Source: Roseiarcus sp963764955
GTDB lineage: Bacteria > Pseudomonadota > Alphaproteobacteria > Rhizobiales > Beijerinckiaceae
DNA length: 64,000 nucleotides
Direction: 5' to 3'
Assembly (NCBI GenBank): GCA_963764955.1
Contig: CAVXVE010000031.1
Span: forward strand, 62,001-126,000
This document shows, in pieces, positions 17,408-26,000 of the stretch (the stretch's first letter is position 1; each line of letters begins with the position of its first letter). Below the pieces are notes generated by a model. It did not search any database and had not been told where the DNA came from. It was given only the letters and a program-made list of their open reading frames with translations. The position numbers were made by a program, and so were the translations under genes.

Positions 17408-18524
17408 GCGAGTTCGATCCGCCGCCTCTAGCTGTGCGACCGTTCATCGACTTCGCCCCGCTCCTGCGCGCCAACGGCTTTGCGGTCGCTCCAGAGCAGA
17501 CGATATCGTTCCTCTCGGCGATCGCCCTTTTGGGGCCGCGCGACCTCGAAGACGTGCGCCGCGCAGGACTCGCGACGCTGGCCCCGCCGCCCGAGCGCCT
17601 CGCCGCTTATCATGCGCTGTTCGACATCCATTTCCTCGGCGCTCAAAGCGAGGATCTGGATGTGGGCGAAGAGAGGGACCTGGTCCGTGTCCAGGAGGAC
17701 CGGCGCGGCATGGACGATCCGATGGGCGCCGAAGAGTTCGAACGAATTCGGGCGAGGCGGCCACGCGCGCCGAGGCGTTGGTCGAACGCCGCTTCGGGTC
17801 GGCTCACGCGGACGAAGCGCTGCGGCGGCTGAGCCGCGAGGCCGGACGGCGCCTGCCGAAGCGGCTGAGCTACCGTCGCCTGCGCGCCCGGCGCGGCGCC
17901 GTGGTCGACTTGCGCCGCACGTTGCGCGAAGCGGCGCGCAACGACGGCGAAGTCATCAAGCTCTCGTATCTCAAGCGGCGGATGCGGCCGCGAAGGCTGC
18001 TGGTGCTCATCGACGTCTCAGGGTCGATGAAGGCCCGCACCGAGGACAATCTCCGTCTCGCTCACGCGCTGAGCCAGGCGACCCCGCGGGTCGAGGCGTT
18101 CACCTTCGGCACCCGCCTGACCCGCGTCACGCGTCCGATGCGGCTCAAGCGCCGCGAGCAAGCGCTCGCGAGCGCGGCTCAGATCGTCAGCGACTGGGAC
18201 GGGGGCACGCGCATCGGCGACGCGCTCAAGGCGTTCCTCGCCGTGCCGCGCTTTGCGTCCTATGCGCGCGGCGCTGTCCTCCTCATCATCTCGGACGGCC
18301 TCGAACGCGGCGATCCGGCAGCGCTTGCCGATGCGGTCGCAAGACTCTCGCGCAGCGCCTGGCGACTAAGCTGGCTCACGCCTCTCGCGGTCGGCCCCGA
18401 CTTCCGCCCGCGCACCGAGGCGCTGATTGCGGTCTCCCGCTTTGTCGACGATATGGTCGATGGCGGCTCCACGCCGGCGATCGTCGATCATATCCTGGCG
18501 CTCGGGCGCCGGAGGGCGGCGTGA
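17404..18524 (+). CDS. VWA-domain protein, CoxE-like (two apparent indels)
   Basis: The start overlaps the MoxR stop (ATGA). The N-terminal third (PFIDFAPLLRANGFAVAPEQT) is in one frame and the rest (from about 17745) in another. Removing one T from GAGTTC at 17734 and one A from GAATTC at 17744 joins them as EESNDSGEAATRAEALVERRFG, a natural CoxE-like sequence, giving 372 residues. The C-terminal VWA domain has an intact MIDAS motif (LIDVSGSMKAR) and later SDWDGGTRIGDAL. CoxE partners the MoxR/CoxD ATPase in metallocofactor maturation. The frameshift is more likely a sequence error than a pseudogene because all key residues are intact. Confidence 0.85.
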
Positions 18525-19411
18525 CTCCCGTGGTCGACGGCCATCACCACATCTGGCGGCAGGCCGACCTGCCGTGGCTCGCGGGGCCGATGCAGCCGCG
18601 CATTTTCGGTCCCTACGAACCCATCCGGCGCGACTATCCGATCGAGGAGTTCCTCGCCGACGTCGCCGGCTCCGGCGTCGCCAAGTCGGTCTACGTGCAA
18701 ACCAACTGGGCCCCGGAGGCCTATGAGGACGAGGCCGCCTGGGTTCAGCGGACGGCGGACCGGACGGGATGGCCACATGCGATCGTCGCCTACGCCGACT
18801 TTAGCGCTGACGACGTGCGGCCCCAGCTCGACCGGCTTTCGCGTTATCCGCTTGTTCGCGGCGCGCGCATGCAATTGCATTGGCATGAGAACCCGCAATA
18901 CCGCTTCGCCGCGCGGCGAGATCTCGTCGCCGACGCGAGGATCCGGCGCAACATCGGTTATCTTGCCGACTATGGCTTGAGCTTCGACCTTCAGGTGTTC
19001 GCCCCGCAAATGGCGGACGCAGCCGGCCTGGCGGAGGCTTGTCCGAAGGTCGCCTTCGTGCTGCAGCACGCCGGCATGCTTGAGGACCTTTCGCACGCCG
19101 GACGGGCGGAATGGCGCGCGGGAATGGTGCGCCTGGGCGCTTGCCGCAACGTGGTCGTCAAGCTCTCCGGGCTCGGCACCTTCCTGCATCGCAACGATCC
19201 CGGGCACATCGCCTATGTGATCCGCGAGACCGTGGGCATCTTCAGCGCCGGCCGGTGCCTGTTCGGGTCGAACTTTCCGATCGAGAAGCTGTGGACCTCC
19301 TATGGCGCGCTTGTCGAGGCCTTCCGCGACGCCGTCGCCCCGCTTTCACTCAAGGACCAGCAGGCGATCCTGCACGATACCGCGATGAGGGTCTATCGCA
19401 TCGCGCCTTAG
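18521..19411 (+). CDS. Amidohydrolase family 2 protein (2-pyrone-4,6-dicarboxylate lactonase-like)
   Basis: A GTG start at 18521 overlaps the VWA stop (GTGA), giving a 296-residue TIM-barrel hydrolase. The N-terminal metal motif VVDGHHHIW (HxH), the internal RGARMQLHWHENPQY, LQHAG, and LFGSNFPIEKL with the catalytic-Asp region degraded to N (SNFP) are those of PF04909 amidohydrolases. The family includes LigI-type lactonases, decarboxylases and sugar-lactone hydrolases that open rings without redox. In this operon it probably hydrolyses a lactone or cyclic product of the molybdenum hydroxylase. The exact substrate cannot be read from sequence. Confidence 0.85.
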   Translation: MTPVVDGHHHIWRQADLPWLAGPMQPRIFGPYEPIRRDYPIEEFLADVAGSGVAKSVYVQTNWAPEAYEDEAAWVQRTADRTGWPHAIVAYADFSADDVRPQLDRLSRYPLVRGARMQLHWHENPQYRFAARRDLVADARIRRNIGYLADYGLSFDLQVFAPQMADAAGLAEACPKVAFVLQHAGMLEDLSHAGRAEWRAGMVRLGACRNVVVKLSGLGTFLHRNDPGHIAYVIRETVGIFSAGRCLFGSNFPIEKLWTSYGALVEAFRDAVAPLSLKDQQAILHDTAMRVYRIAP

Positions 19412-19447
19412 GGCGCACAATCAAACGCAGAAACTCGGGAGGGAATC

Positions 19448-20296
19448 ATGCCGCTGGAAATCAAGATCCTGGACTATGGCGACATCGAGCTCGAATCGAG
19501 CTTCCTTGTCCTCGGCCGCGATTGCGGCCGCACCCGCCGAGTCCCGACACTTGGTTTTCTCATTCTCGGCGGCGCCTATCCCATTGTCGTCGACACCGGC
19601 TACCGCTCGAACCAGATCATGGAGACGCTGGGCATGCGCGGGCTGCAGTTCCACGAGAACATGATCGAGAACCAGCTCTCGAAGCATGGCGTGCGGATGG
19701 GCGATGTCCGCTTCGTCTTGCACACCCACCTGCACATCGATCATGCCGGCAAGGACGATCTCTTTCCGATGAACTCGACGGTGGTCGTCAATCGGCGCGA
19801 GCTCGAATACTCGGTCTCCGGTCTCCAGCATCCGCAATATCCGGCGCCCGACATCAAGCACCTCGTCGACCGCCTGCACGCCAAGAATGCGCTGCGCTTC
19901 CTCGACCTCGAAATCAGCGGCCCGATTGAACTTATGCCCGGCGTCTTCTGCGAGGCCGCGAACGCGCATACCGAGGGATCGATGAACGTGCACGTTCACA
20001 CCGCCGAAGGCGTCGCGACGATTTGCGGCGACGTCATCTATGACATCAACGACCAGATCGTGGAGCCCTTCCGCCAGAACAACGACGGCGAGCCGCAGAC
20101 GACCGGCAACCACGGCATGACCAAACGCGCCGAGAAGGGGGCGATCAAGAAGGTCCTCGCCAACGCCCGCTTCATTTTGCCGGTGCACGATCGTCCGGCC
20201 AGGGTCGAAAGCGGGGTGGTCGTGGCGCGGATGCAGGATTCCGTTCCCGGCCCGATCACTCAGACGCTGCCGAAGCGCAATTGGTTCCCGGCCTGA
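19448..20296 (+). CDS. Metallo-beta-lactamase-fold hydrolase (N-acyl homoserine lactonase-like family)
   Basis: A 282-residue protein with the dinuclear zinc motif HTHLHIDHAGKDD (HxHxDH), a later His ligand in EAANAHTEGSMNVHV, the bridging Asp in ICGDVIYD and a C-terminal LPVHDRPAR His. The closest family description is AHL-lactonase-like MBL proteins, many of which cleave other esters or lactones. A GGGAGG-type ribosome binding site lies before the ATG. No luxI/luxR genes are nearby, so a catabolic lactonase role fits better than quorum quenching. Confidence 0.85.
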   Translation: MPLEIKILDYGDIELESSFLVLGRDCGRTRRVPTLGFLILGGAYPIVVDTGYRSNQIMETLGMRGLQFHENMIENQLSKHGVRMGDVRFVLHTHLHIDHAGKDDLFPMNSTVVVNRRELEYSVSGLQHPQYPAPDIKHLVDRLHAKNALRFLDLEISGPIELMPGVFCEAANAHTEGSMNVHVHTAEGVATICGDVIYDINDQIVEPFRQNNDGEPQTTGNHGMTKRAEKGAIKKVLANARFILPVHDRPARVESGVVVARMQDSVPGPITQTLPKRNWFPA

Positions 20297-20321
20297 GCGA
20301 CGACGAAGGGAGCCCGAAGCG

Positions 20322-21920
20322 ATGACCCATGCGACGCTGCGGCCGGAATTCGAGGATCTGATCGACCCTTATGCGCCGGTCGGTCAGGTCGGGACCGGAT
20401 TCACCTTCACCGAGGGGCCGATCTGGCACCCGGTCGACCAGTATCTTCTGTTCTCGGACATGCCGGCCGACGTACGCCGCCGCTGGGACGCCGCGCGCGG
20501 CGTCGTCGAAGTGAGGCGACCGTCCAACAAATGCAACGGCATGACCTACGACGCCGACCTCAACCTGATCGTGTGCGAGCACGCGACCTCCTCGCTCGTG
20601 CGCGAGCGGCCCGACGGACGGCGCGAAATTCTGGCGACGCACTTCGAGGGGCAGGAGCTCAACAGCCCCAACGATGTCTGCGTTCGCTCCGACGGCTCGA
20701 TCTATTTCTCCGATCCCTATTATGGGCGGATGCCCGGTTTCGGCGTCGAGAGGCCTCGCGCCCTCGGCTTCCAGGGCGTCTACCGCATCCCTCCGGGCGG
20801 CGGCGCCCCGCAATTGCTGGTCGATCGGCTGCTGTTCGACCAGCCGAACGGCCTCTGCTTTTCTCCGGACGAGAAGGTCCTCTACGTCAACGATACGGTC
20901 CAGACACTGATCCGCGTCTTCGACGTCGCCGCCGACGGCTCGCTGGCGAACGGGCGCATCTTCGCTTCCGGAATCCGTTCCTCGCTCGAAGAGGGCGTGC
21001 CCGACGGCATGAAGTGCGACCAGCGCGGCAATGTCTGGGTGACGGCGCCGGGCGGCGTGTGGGTTTATGCGCCCTCGGGCGACCTTCTCGGCAAGGTGCG
21101 CGCGCCCGAAAAGGTCGCCAATCTCGCCTGGGGCGGACCGGATTTACGCACCCTGTTTCTGACCGCGACCCACTCGGTCTATCGAATCGAGACCAAGGTC
21201 GGGCCGCGCCGCGAGCCCTATATGGGCGCCAGAGCGCCCGCCGCGGCGGCTTCGCCCGGCGCGCCGCAAAGCGCCGAAAGCCGCCCGTCCTCTTCGGCGC
21301 CCTCGCTCGCCAAAGATCTGACGCTCGACCCGCGCCGTTGCGCGCTCATCATTCAGGACATGCAGAATGACGTGATCAGCGAAGGCGGCGCCTTCGCCGC
21401 CTCGGGCGCGCCGGCTCATGCGCGCGCGCAGAACGTGGTCGAGAACGCGCGCCGCCTCGCCGCCGCGGCGCGCGCCCGCGGCGTCGCCGTGATCCATGTC
21501 TGGTTCGTCGTCGAGGCGGGCGCGCCGGGACTGACGCTCAACGCGCCGTTGTTCGAGGGTATTGTTGACAACAAGGCAATGGTGCGCGGCGGATGGGGCG
21601 CGGCGCCGGTCAGCGGGCTCGAGCCCCAGCCAGGCGACTTCGTGGTCGAGAAGATGCGCATGAGCGCCTGGGAGGGCTCGCGGCTGGAGACGATCCTGAA
21701 AGCCCAGGGCCGCGACATGATCATCAACACCGGCGCCTGGACCAATATGTCGGTCGAACACACCGCCCGCACGGGCGCCGACAAGGGCTATTTCATGGTG
21801 GTGCCGGAGGACTGCTGCTCGACGATGAACGCCGAGTGGCACAACGCCTCGATCAACTTCGCCCTGCAGAATGTCGCCGTCGTCACCAACGCCGACGCCG
21901 TCATCAAGGCGCTTGGATGA
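20322..21920 (+). CDS. Fusion: SMP-30/gluconolactonase-like domain plus isochorismatase-like domain
   Basis: 532 residues. Residues 1-300 are an SMP-30/gluconolactonase beta-propeller with the metal-site residues in FTEGPIWHP, KCNGMTYD, LNSPNDVCV and VPDGMKCD. Residues 301-335 form an Ala/Pro/Ser linker. From about 336 an isochorismatase-like alpha/beta domain follows: catalytic Asp 346 in LIIQDMQND and a Lys in VVEKMRMSAWEG. The nucleophile position in TNMSVEHTARTG is Ser 477 instead of Cys, so cysteine-hydrolase (nicotinamidase-type) chemistry is unlikely unless Ser substitutes. Joining a lactonase to an isochorismatase-like hydrolase in one chain suggests consecutive steps. Confidence 0.88.
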   Translation: MTHATLRPEFEDLIDPYAPVGQVGTGFTFTEGPIWHPVDQYLLFSDMPADVRRRWDAARGVVEVRRPSNKCNGMTYDADLNLIVCEHATSSLVRERPDGRREILATHFEGQELNSPNDVCVRSDGSIYFSDPYYGRMPGFGVERPRALGFQGVYRIPPGGGAPQLLVDRLLFDQPNGLCFSPDEKVLYVNDTVQTLIRVFDVAADGSLANGRIFASGIRSSLEEGVPDGMKCDQRGNVWVTAPGGVWVYAPSGDLLGKVRAPEKVANLAWGGPDLRTLFLTATHSVYRIETKVGPRREPYMGARAPAAAASPGAPQSAESRPSSSAPSLAKDLTLDPRRCALIIQDMQNDVISEGGAFAASGAPAHARAQNVVENARRLAAAARARGVAVIHVWFVVEAGAPGLTLNAPLFEGIVDNKAMVRGGWGAAPVSGLEPQPGDFVVEKMRMSAWEGSRLETILKAQGRDMIINTGAWTNMSVEHTARTGADKGYFMVVPEDCCSTMNAEWHNASINFALQNVAVVTNADAVIKALG

Positions 21921-21955
21921 GCGGCAAGTCGCCTCGGCGATGGGCGAGACCTTAG

Positions 21956-22583
21956 GTGCCGAAGCTCCTCCATTTGCGCTGTTCGCCTCGCGCAGGCTCG
22001 GCGTCCTCCGCCGCGGCCGAGGCGTTCCTGGCGAAATTCAGGGAGATGCGGCCTTCATGGGACATCGACCTTCAAGACCTGTGGCGTGAGACTCTTGCCC
22101 GAGTTCGACGGCGCGGCGCTCGAGGCGAAATACGCCCGCCTTGGCGGCCGGGGGTTCAACGACAGGGAGCGTGACGCTTTCGCCGTCATCGAGCGGATGG
22201 CGCTGCGTTTTTCGCTCGCCGAGCGGGTGCTCATTTCCTCGCCGATGTGGAACTTCGGCGTGCCCTACAAGCTCAAGCAATGGTTCGATCTCATCGTGCA
22301 GCCGGGGCTCACCTTCGCCTTCAGTCCGGCCGAGGGGTATCGCGGCCTCGTCAGGGACCGCCCGACGATTGTCATCCTCGCCAGCGGCTCCGATTTCGTC
22401 ACCGGAATGAACCGGGGCCGGGTCGACATGGCGACGCCCTATCTGCGCGACATCCTGCGCTTCATCGGCGTCCACAGCGTGCGTTTCGTCGCCATCGGGC
22501 CGACCGCCGGCTCAGGCGATCAGGTGAAGGGCGCGCGCGAAGCGGCCGAGCGGCGGCTCGTCGACCTTGCCGCGATATTTTGA
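21956..22583 (+). CDS. Flavodoxin-fold NAD(P)H-dependent FMN reductase / azoreductase-like (AcpD family), apparent frameshift
   Basis: A GTG start at 21956 gives VPKLLHLRCSPRAGSASSAAAEAFLAKF. The frame then breaks near 22094 and continues as LPEFDGAALEAKYARL through ERVLISSPMWNFGVPYKLKQWFDLIVQPGLTF, the FMN-binding hallmark of AcpD/azoreductases. Removing one T after the GACTC at 22090 restores DLWRETLPEFDG and a 208-residue protein of normal length. These enzymes reduce flavin, quinones or azo compounds with NAD(P)H. As the last gene of the train it may supply reduced flavin or reduce a quinone intermediate. Confidence 0.8.
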
Positions 22584-22657
22584 CGGCTGAACGAGGGACC
22601 CTGTCGGCGGTCGCCGAACCCCGAAGGGCGCGGGCGAAGATGGCTCTCCAGCGCCGA

Positions 22658-25192
22658 TCAGTTGACGAACTTGAAATAGTCCGCCGCGACGGAGGCGGAC
22701 GCCCGCCGCGCGTCGTCAACCAGCCGCGACGCGATCGATTTGAGGTTCGTTGAATGGAGAGTGTCCAGCGCCGGAATGGGCTTGTCGGAGACGACGGCGA
22801 GCAGCATCTGCATCGGCCCCACCGAGCTCGCATCGGGCGTCAGCGGCACGTCGAAGGTCGCGGAATCGCCGCTTGCATCGACCGTCGCCTCCAGCCTGTG
22901 CGCGACGCCGTCGTTGTCGACGAGGACAAGATAAGGACGGCGCCCTTGCAGACTGGAAATCGTCCCTTGCAACGGCTTGCCCGGTCCGACCTCATAGGTC
23001 TTCAACGTCAGCCGGGGCGGCTCTTGCCCATCCGGCGGCGCGAGGCGGACGAGATCGAGGGCGGGACACTGCGCGGCGCTGATCGGCGCCACTGTCAGGT
23101 CGGCCTCGACGCCGACCTCGCGCTTATAGGCTGCGTCGAAGCGGCGGAACGGCTCGATCTCCCGCCCGACCGCCTGGTATTCGTGCGGTCTGGTCGCTCC
23201 GGGGAGCGGCTCGATGAGGAAGCACTCGCCCCCGTCAAAGCTGGCGATGAACGCTTTGGCTTTTTCCTCCGGCGACGCCGGCGCGATGGGCGGAGAGACG
23301 GGCGGCGCGAGATTTGCGGTCTGCGCCGGCGCGGCCGCCGGGGGCGCGGCGGTCCCGGCGGCTGGCGCCTCCGGTCGGGGCGTTTCGACGCGGGCGACCG
23401 TCTGCTGCGTCGGAGCGGAAGGCGGAGCAGCCGGCGCCGCCGCTTGATCGGCCGCGGCCGGCGCTGGAGGCTGGATTGTCGCTTGAGGCGCGGGCGCTGG
23501 GACTTGCGAAGCCGCCGCCGGCTGGTGGGACGGAGCGGGTTGGGCGGAGGCCGGCGCCGGGAGGGCGCCGGGACGGCGCGCGGGCGCAGAGAGGCGCGGC
23601 TCGAGCTTTGCGACCGGCCCTGGCGACGACGCAGGCTTGTCGGCGACGACAAGCGTCGCTGACATCTGCGCCCTCCGATCATTGTGATTGGCCGCCACGA
23701 TGCGGATCGAGGCGCTGGCGGCCTCGTGGGGGACGCCTTCGATCGCGCCCTTGCCGCCGCCGAGATCGCTGAAGCTCAGGCCTCCCGGCAACCCGCTGGC
23801 GGTCAGCCGCAGCCCCTTGCCGCCGGGATCGGCGAAGGCGGGCAACTCGGCCCGGTAAGGCGACCCCACGGTCGCGGTCGGCAGGCCGACGCTTGCCTGT
23901 GTGACCCTCGGCGGCAGCGCGTCAGCCAGCGCTTCGGCCGTAACCGGGCGTGGAGCCGGACCCGGGGGCGCCGACGATGGAGGCTCGATCCTCGCGGTCT
24001 CGGTTTGGCCACTGGAATTCGTTGCAGGCGGAGACGGCGGAACCGGGTTCGCCTCCTGCGGCGCCGGCGACGGAGCGAGCGGCGGTTGCTGCGGCGCGAG
24101 AGGCGGTAATTTCGCCGCTGGCGGTTTCATCGCCTCTTCAGCGGGACCCGCCGACGGCACTTTAGCCGGGAATGTTCCGGTCCATCGGGCGAGGTCATCG
24201 CGGAAGACGTAAGCGACCCCGCCGAGGCTCAGGACCGCGATCAACGCTCCGACCAAAGCCGAAATCCTGCCGCTGCGCTCGCTTGCGACAGGAGGCGCCC
24301 TGAGAGCCCGGGCCGCCTTCGGCGTCGCCGGCTCCCAGGCCGCGATCTCGGCCATGCTCGCCGGGCGGCTCTCCGGCCGGGGCTGGAGCATCGCCTGAAT
24401 GAGCGGCCGAATGGTCGGCTCGATCCCGGAAAGATCGGGAACGACGCGCCGCTTGTCGATCATCTCCGCCTGCGATCCCGCCATGTCGATCGGCCGGCCA
24501 AGCAGCGCCTCCGCCAGTACAAGACCAAAGCCGTAGATGTCCGACTTGGGGGTGACATCCCCGCCTGCGAGCCCCAGTTGCTCGGGGGAGGCGTAATTCA
24601 GCTTGCCGGCGAACCCCCCGCCGAGGATCGTCTGTTCTCCGGCGCGCCGGGCGCGGGCGATGCCGAAATCGATGATCTTGGCGCTTCGAACGTCGCCGTC
24701 GGGCATGATCACATTGTCGGGGGAGATGTCGCGGTGCACAACGCCGTGCTGGTGCGCGACTTCGAGCGCGGAGGCTACGCGCTTCTGGAGGATTCTGACG
24801 TCCGCGAGAGGAAGCGGACCTAATCCCAGCCGTTTTTTGAGCGACGGTCCTTCGACGAATTCCATCGCAAGATAGGCGCGCTGAAGCTGCGGATCGACGG
24901 AGAACACGAAGTACCGCACGATCGCGTCGTGCGTGAAACTGTGAAGAATTGAGGCCTCGCGACGGAAAAGCTCGTAGATCTCGGGGTCATTCGAAAATTC
25001 CGGGCGAATCATCTTGATCGCGACCGGATCTCCAGTCTGGATGTTGAACCCGCGATAGACCTCGCCCATGCCCCCTTGCGCGACCAGTCTTTCAATTTCA
25101 TAGACGTTATTGAGGCGCGCGCCGGGCCTGATGCTCCTCGCGGCGGAGCGCTGAAAGACGGTCCGGTCCTCCTCCACGGGCTTCCGCTCCAA
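22658..25192 (-). CDS. T6SS-associated Ser/Thr protein kinase (PpkA/ImpN-like) with periplasmic Ig-like region
   Basis: 844 residues. The kinase domain (30-290) has Gly-rich loop LVAQGGMGEVY, Lys 60 (VAIK), HRD 153-155 and DFG 175-177, so it should be active. One transmembrane helix spans about 309-330. A long Pro/Ala-rich stretch leads to a putative Ig-like domain at about 428-518 (LPTATVGSPYRAELP...ASGLPGGLSF), more Pro/Ala/Gln-rich linker, and a unique C-terminal domain with few family clues. PpkA-type kinases phosphorylate the FHA protein that triggers TssM-dependent T6SS assembly; that FHA protein is encoded at 46758. No PppA phosphatase is seen. The frame opens at TTG 25192; a GTG at 25177 with GGAG nine bases upstream is an equally good start. 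Confidence 0.88.
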   Translation of the reverse strand: MERKPVEEDRTVFQRSAARSIRPGARLNNVYEIERLVAQGGMGEVYRGFNIQTGDPVAIKMIRPEFSNDPEIYELFRREASILHSFTHDAIVRYFVFSVDPQLQRAYLAMEFVEGPSLKKRLGLGPLPLADVRILQKRVASALEVAHQHGVVHRDISPDNVIMPDGDVRSAKIIDFGIARARRAGEQTILGGGFAGKLNYASPEQLGLAGGDVTPKSDIYGFGLVLAEALLGRPIDMAGSQAEMIDKRRVVPDLSGIEPTIRPLIQAMLQPRPESRPASMAEIAAWEPATPKAARALRAPPVASERSGRISALVGALIAVLSLGGVAYVFRDDLARWTGTFPAKVPSAGPAEEAMKPPAAKLPPLAPQQPPLAPSPAPQEANPVPPSPPATNSSGQTETARIEPPSSAPPGPAPRPVTAEALADALPPRVTQASVGLPTATVGSPYRAELPAFADPGGKGLRLTASGLPGGLSFSDLGGGKGAIEGVPHEAASASIRIVAANHNDRRAQMSATLVVADKPASSPGPVAKLEPRLSAPARRPGALPAPASAQPAPSHQPAAASQVPAPAPQATIQPPAPAAADQAAAPAAPPSAPTQQTVARVETPRPEAPAAGTAAPPAAAPAQTANLAPPVSPPIAPASPEEKAKAFIASFDGGECFLIEPLPGATRPHEYQAVGREIEPFRRFDAAYKREVGVEADLTVAPISAAQCPALDLVRLAPPDGQEPPRLTLKTYEVGPGKPLQGTISSLQGRRPYLVLVDNDGVAHRLEATVDASGDSATFDVPLTPDASSVGPMQMLLAVVSDKPIPALDTLHSTNLKSIASRLVDDARRASASVAADYFKFVN

Positions 25193-25294
25193 ATGATACC
25201 GAGGATCGGCGGTTCGCGGGCAGTAGCCGCCGGGCCTAGGTTTCTGTCCCGCGTCCCCTGCCTCGGCCCGATCGATCCGATCGCCGATTTAACA

Positions 25295-25323
25295 TTGACG
25301 CACGCTATGCGCTTGGAGTTAAT
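25295..25323 (+). promoter_or_regulatory. Probable promoter of the ompA-like gene
   Basis: TTGACG at 25295-25300, a 17-base spacer and GTTAAT at 25318-25323 match a sigma-70-type promoter, in a relatively AT-rich 175-base region between the divergent kinase and ompA-like genes. It would give a leader of about 35 bases. It is a motif match only. Confidence 0.5.
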
Positions 25324-25367
25324 TTCTCAAGGTTCTCATTGCAGACCTCTACTTTAAGGAAACTCTC

Positions 25368-25925
25368 ATGCGCGCATCATCCACATTCGCGTTCGGCGCG
25401 GCGGCGGTTGGCGCCGTCTGCGTTTCGGTCGGTTTTGCTCCCGCTCGCGCCGATCCCGCTTATTCCGCTGACAGCGTGGTCAAGATCTTCCTCCAGCAGA
25501 AAGACGCGCTGAAGGGCGGAAAGACCCGCGCCCTCTGCGTCGGAACCGCCGCAGACTGCAAGAAGCAAGAGGCAGCCGAGGCGCCGCCGCCGGTTCAGTT
25601 CGACCTTTTGGCGAATTTCGAGTTCAACTCCGACAAGCTGACCCAGGCGGCGCGGGAAAATCTCGACCAGTTCGCCAAGGCGATGAAAGATCCGCGCCTC
25701 GCCGGGTCGAAGTTTGAAATCGATGGCCACACGGATGCGACCGGTCCGGAAGAATATAACTTGGGCCTGTCCGAGCGCCGCGCCGACGCGGTGGTTTCCT
25801 ACCTGAAGTCGGAAGGAATCGATTCGTCGCTGCTGGTGGCGAAGGGCTTCGGCAAGACGAAGCCGCGTGTCGCCAATCCTTACAGCCCGCAGAATCGGCG
25901 CGTCGAAACGCACCTCAGCGAATGA
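25368..25925 (+). CDS. OmpA-family peptidoglycan-binding protein
   Basis: 185 residues with a signal peptide (about 1-28, AAAVGAVCVSVGFAPARA) and a C-terminal OmpA domain: NFEFNSDKLTQAARENLDQFAKAM, IDGHTDATGPEEYNLGLSERRADAV, GFGKTKPRVANPYSPQNRRVE. The Asp and Arg that hold diaminopimelate in OmpA domains are present. It is periplasmic or outer-membrane associated and likely anchors to peptidoglycan. It is divergent from the kinase and followed by an M23 peptidase and then tssB, so it probably belongs to the T6SS locus as a cell-wall-anchoring element additional to the OmpA domain of TssL. Confidence 0.88.
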   Translation: MRASSTFAFGAAAVGAVCVSVGFAPARADPAYSADSVVKIFLQQKDALKGGKTRALCVGTAADCKKQEAAEAPPPVQFDLLANFEFNSDKLTQAARENLDQFAKAMKDPRLAGSKFEIDGHTDATGPEEYNLGLSERRADAVVSYLKSEGIDSSLLVAKGFGKTKPRVANPYSPQNRRVETHLSE

Positions 25926-26000
25926 TCAGGCTCGCTCCCAGCGGCCAACCGGATCTGGATCGGCGTCGGCGCGGCCGGCCGCTGGGGGCGTGAGCTTCAC

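Noticed and set aside
12584..18524. Carbon monoxide dehydrogenase (cox) operon
   Set aside because: Gene order and the CoxD/CoxE-like genes fit, but the large subunit has AMRGFGV in place of the AYRCSFR active-site loop, so another substrate is expected.
19448..20296. Quorum-quenching AHL lactonase
   Set aside because: The fold matches but there is no luxI/luxR context, and the operon is catabolic, so a general lactonase/esterase role is more likely.
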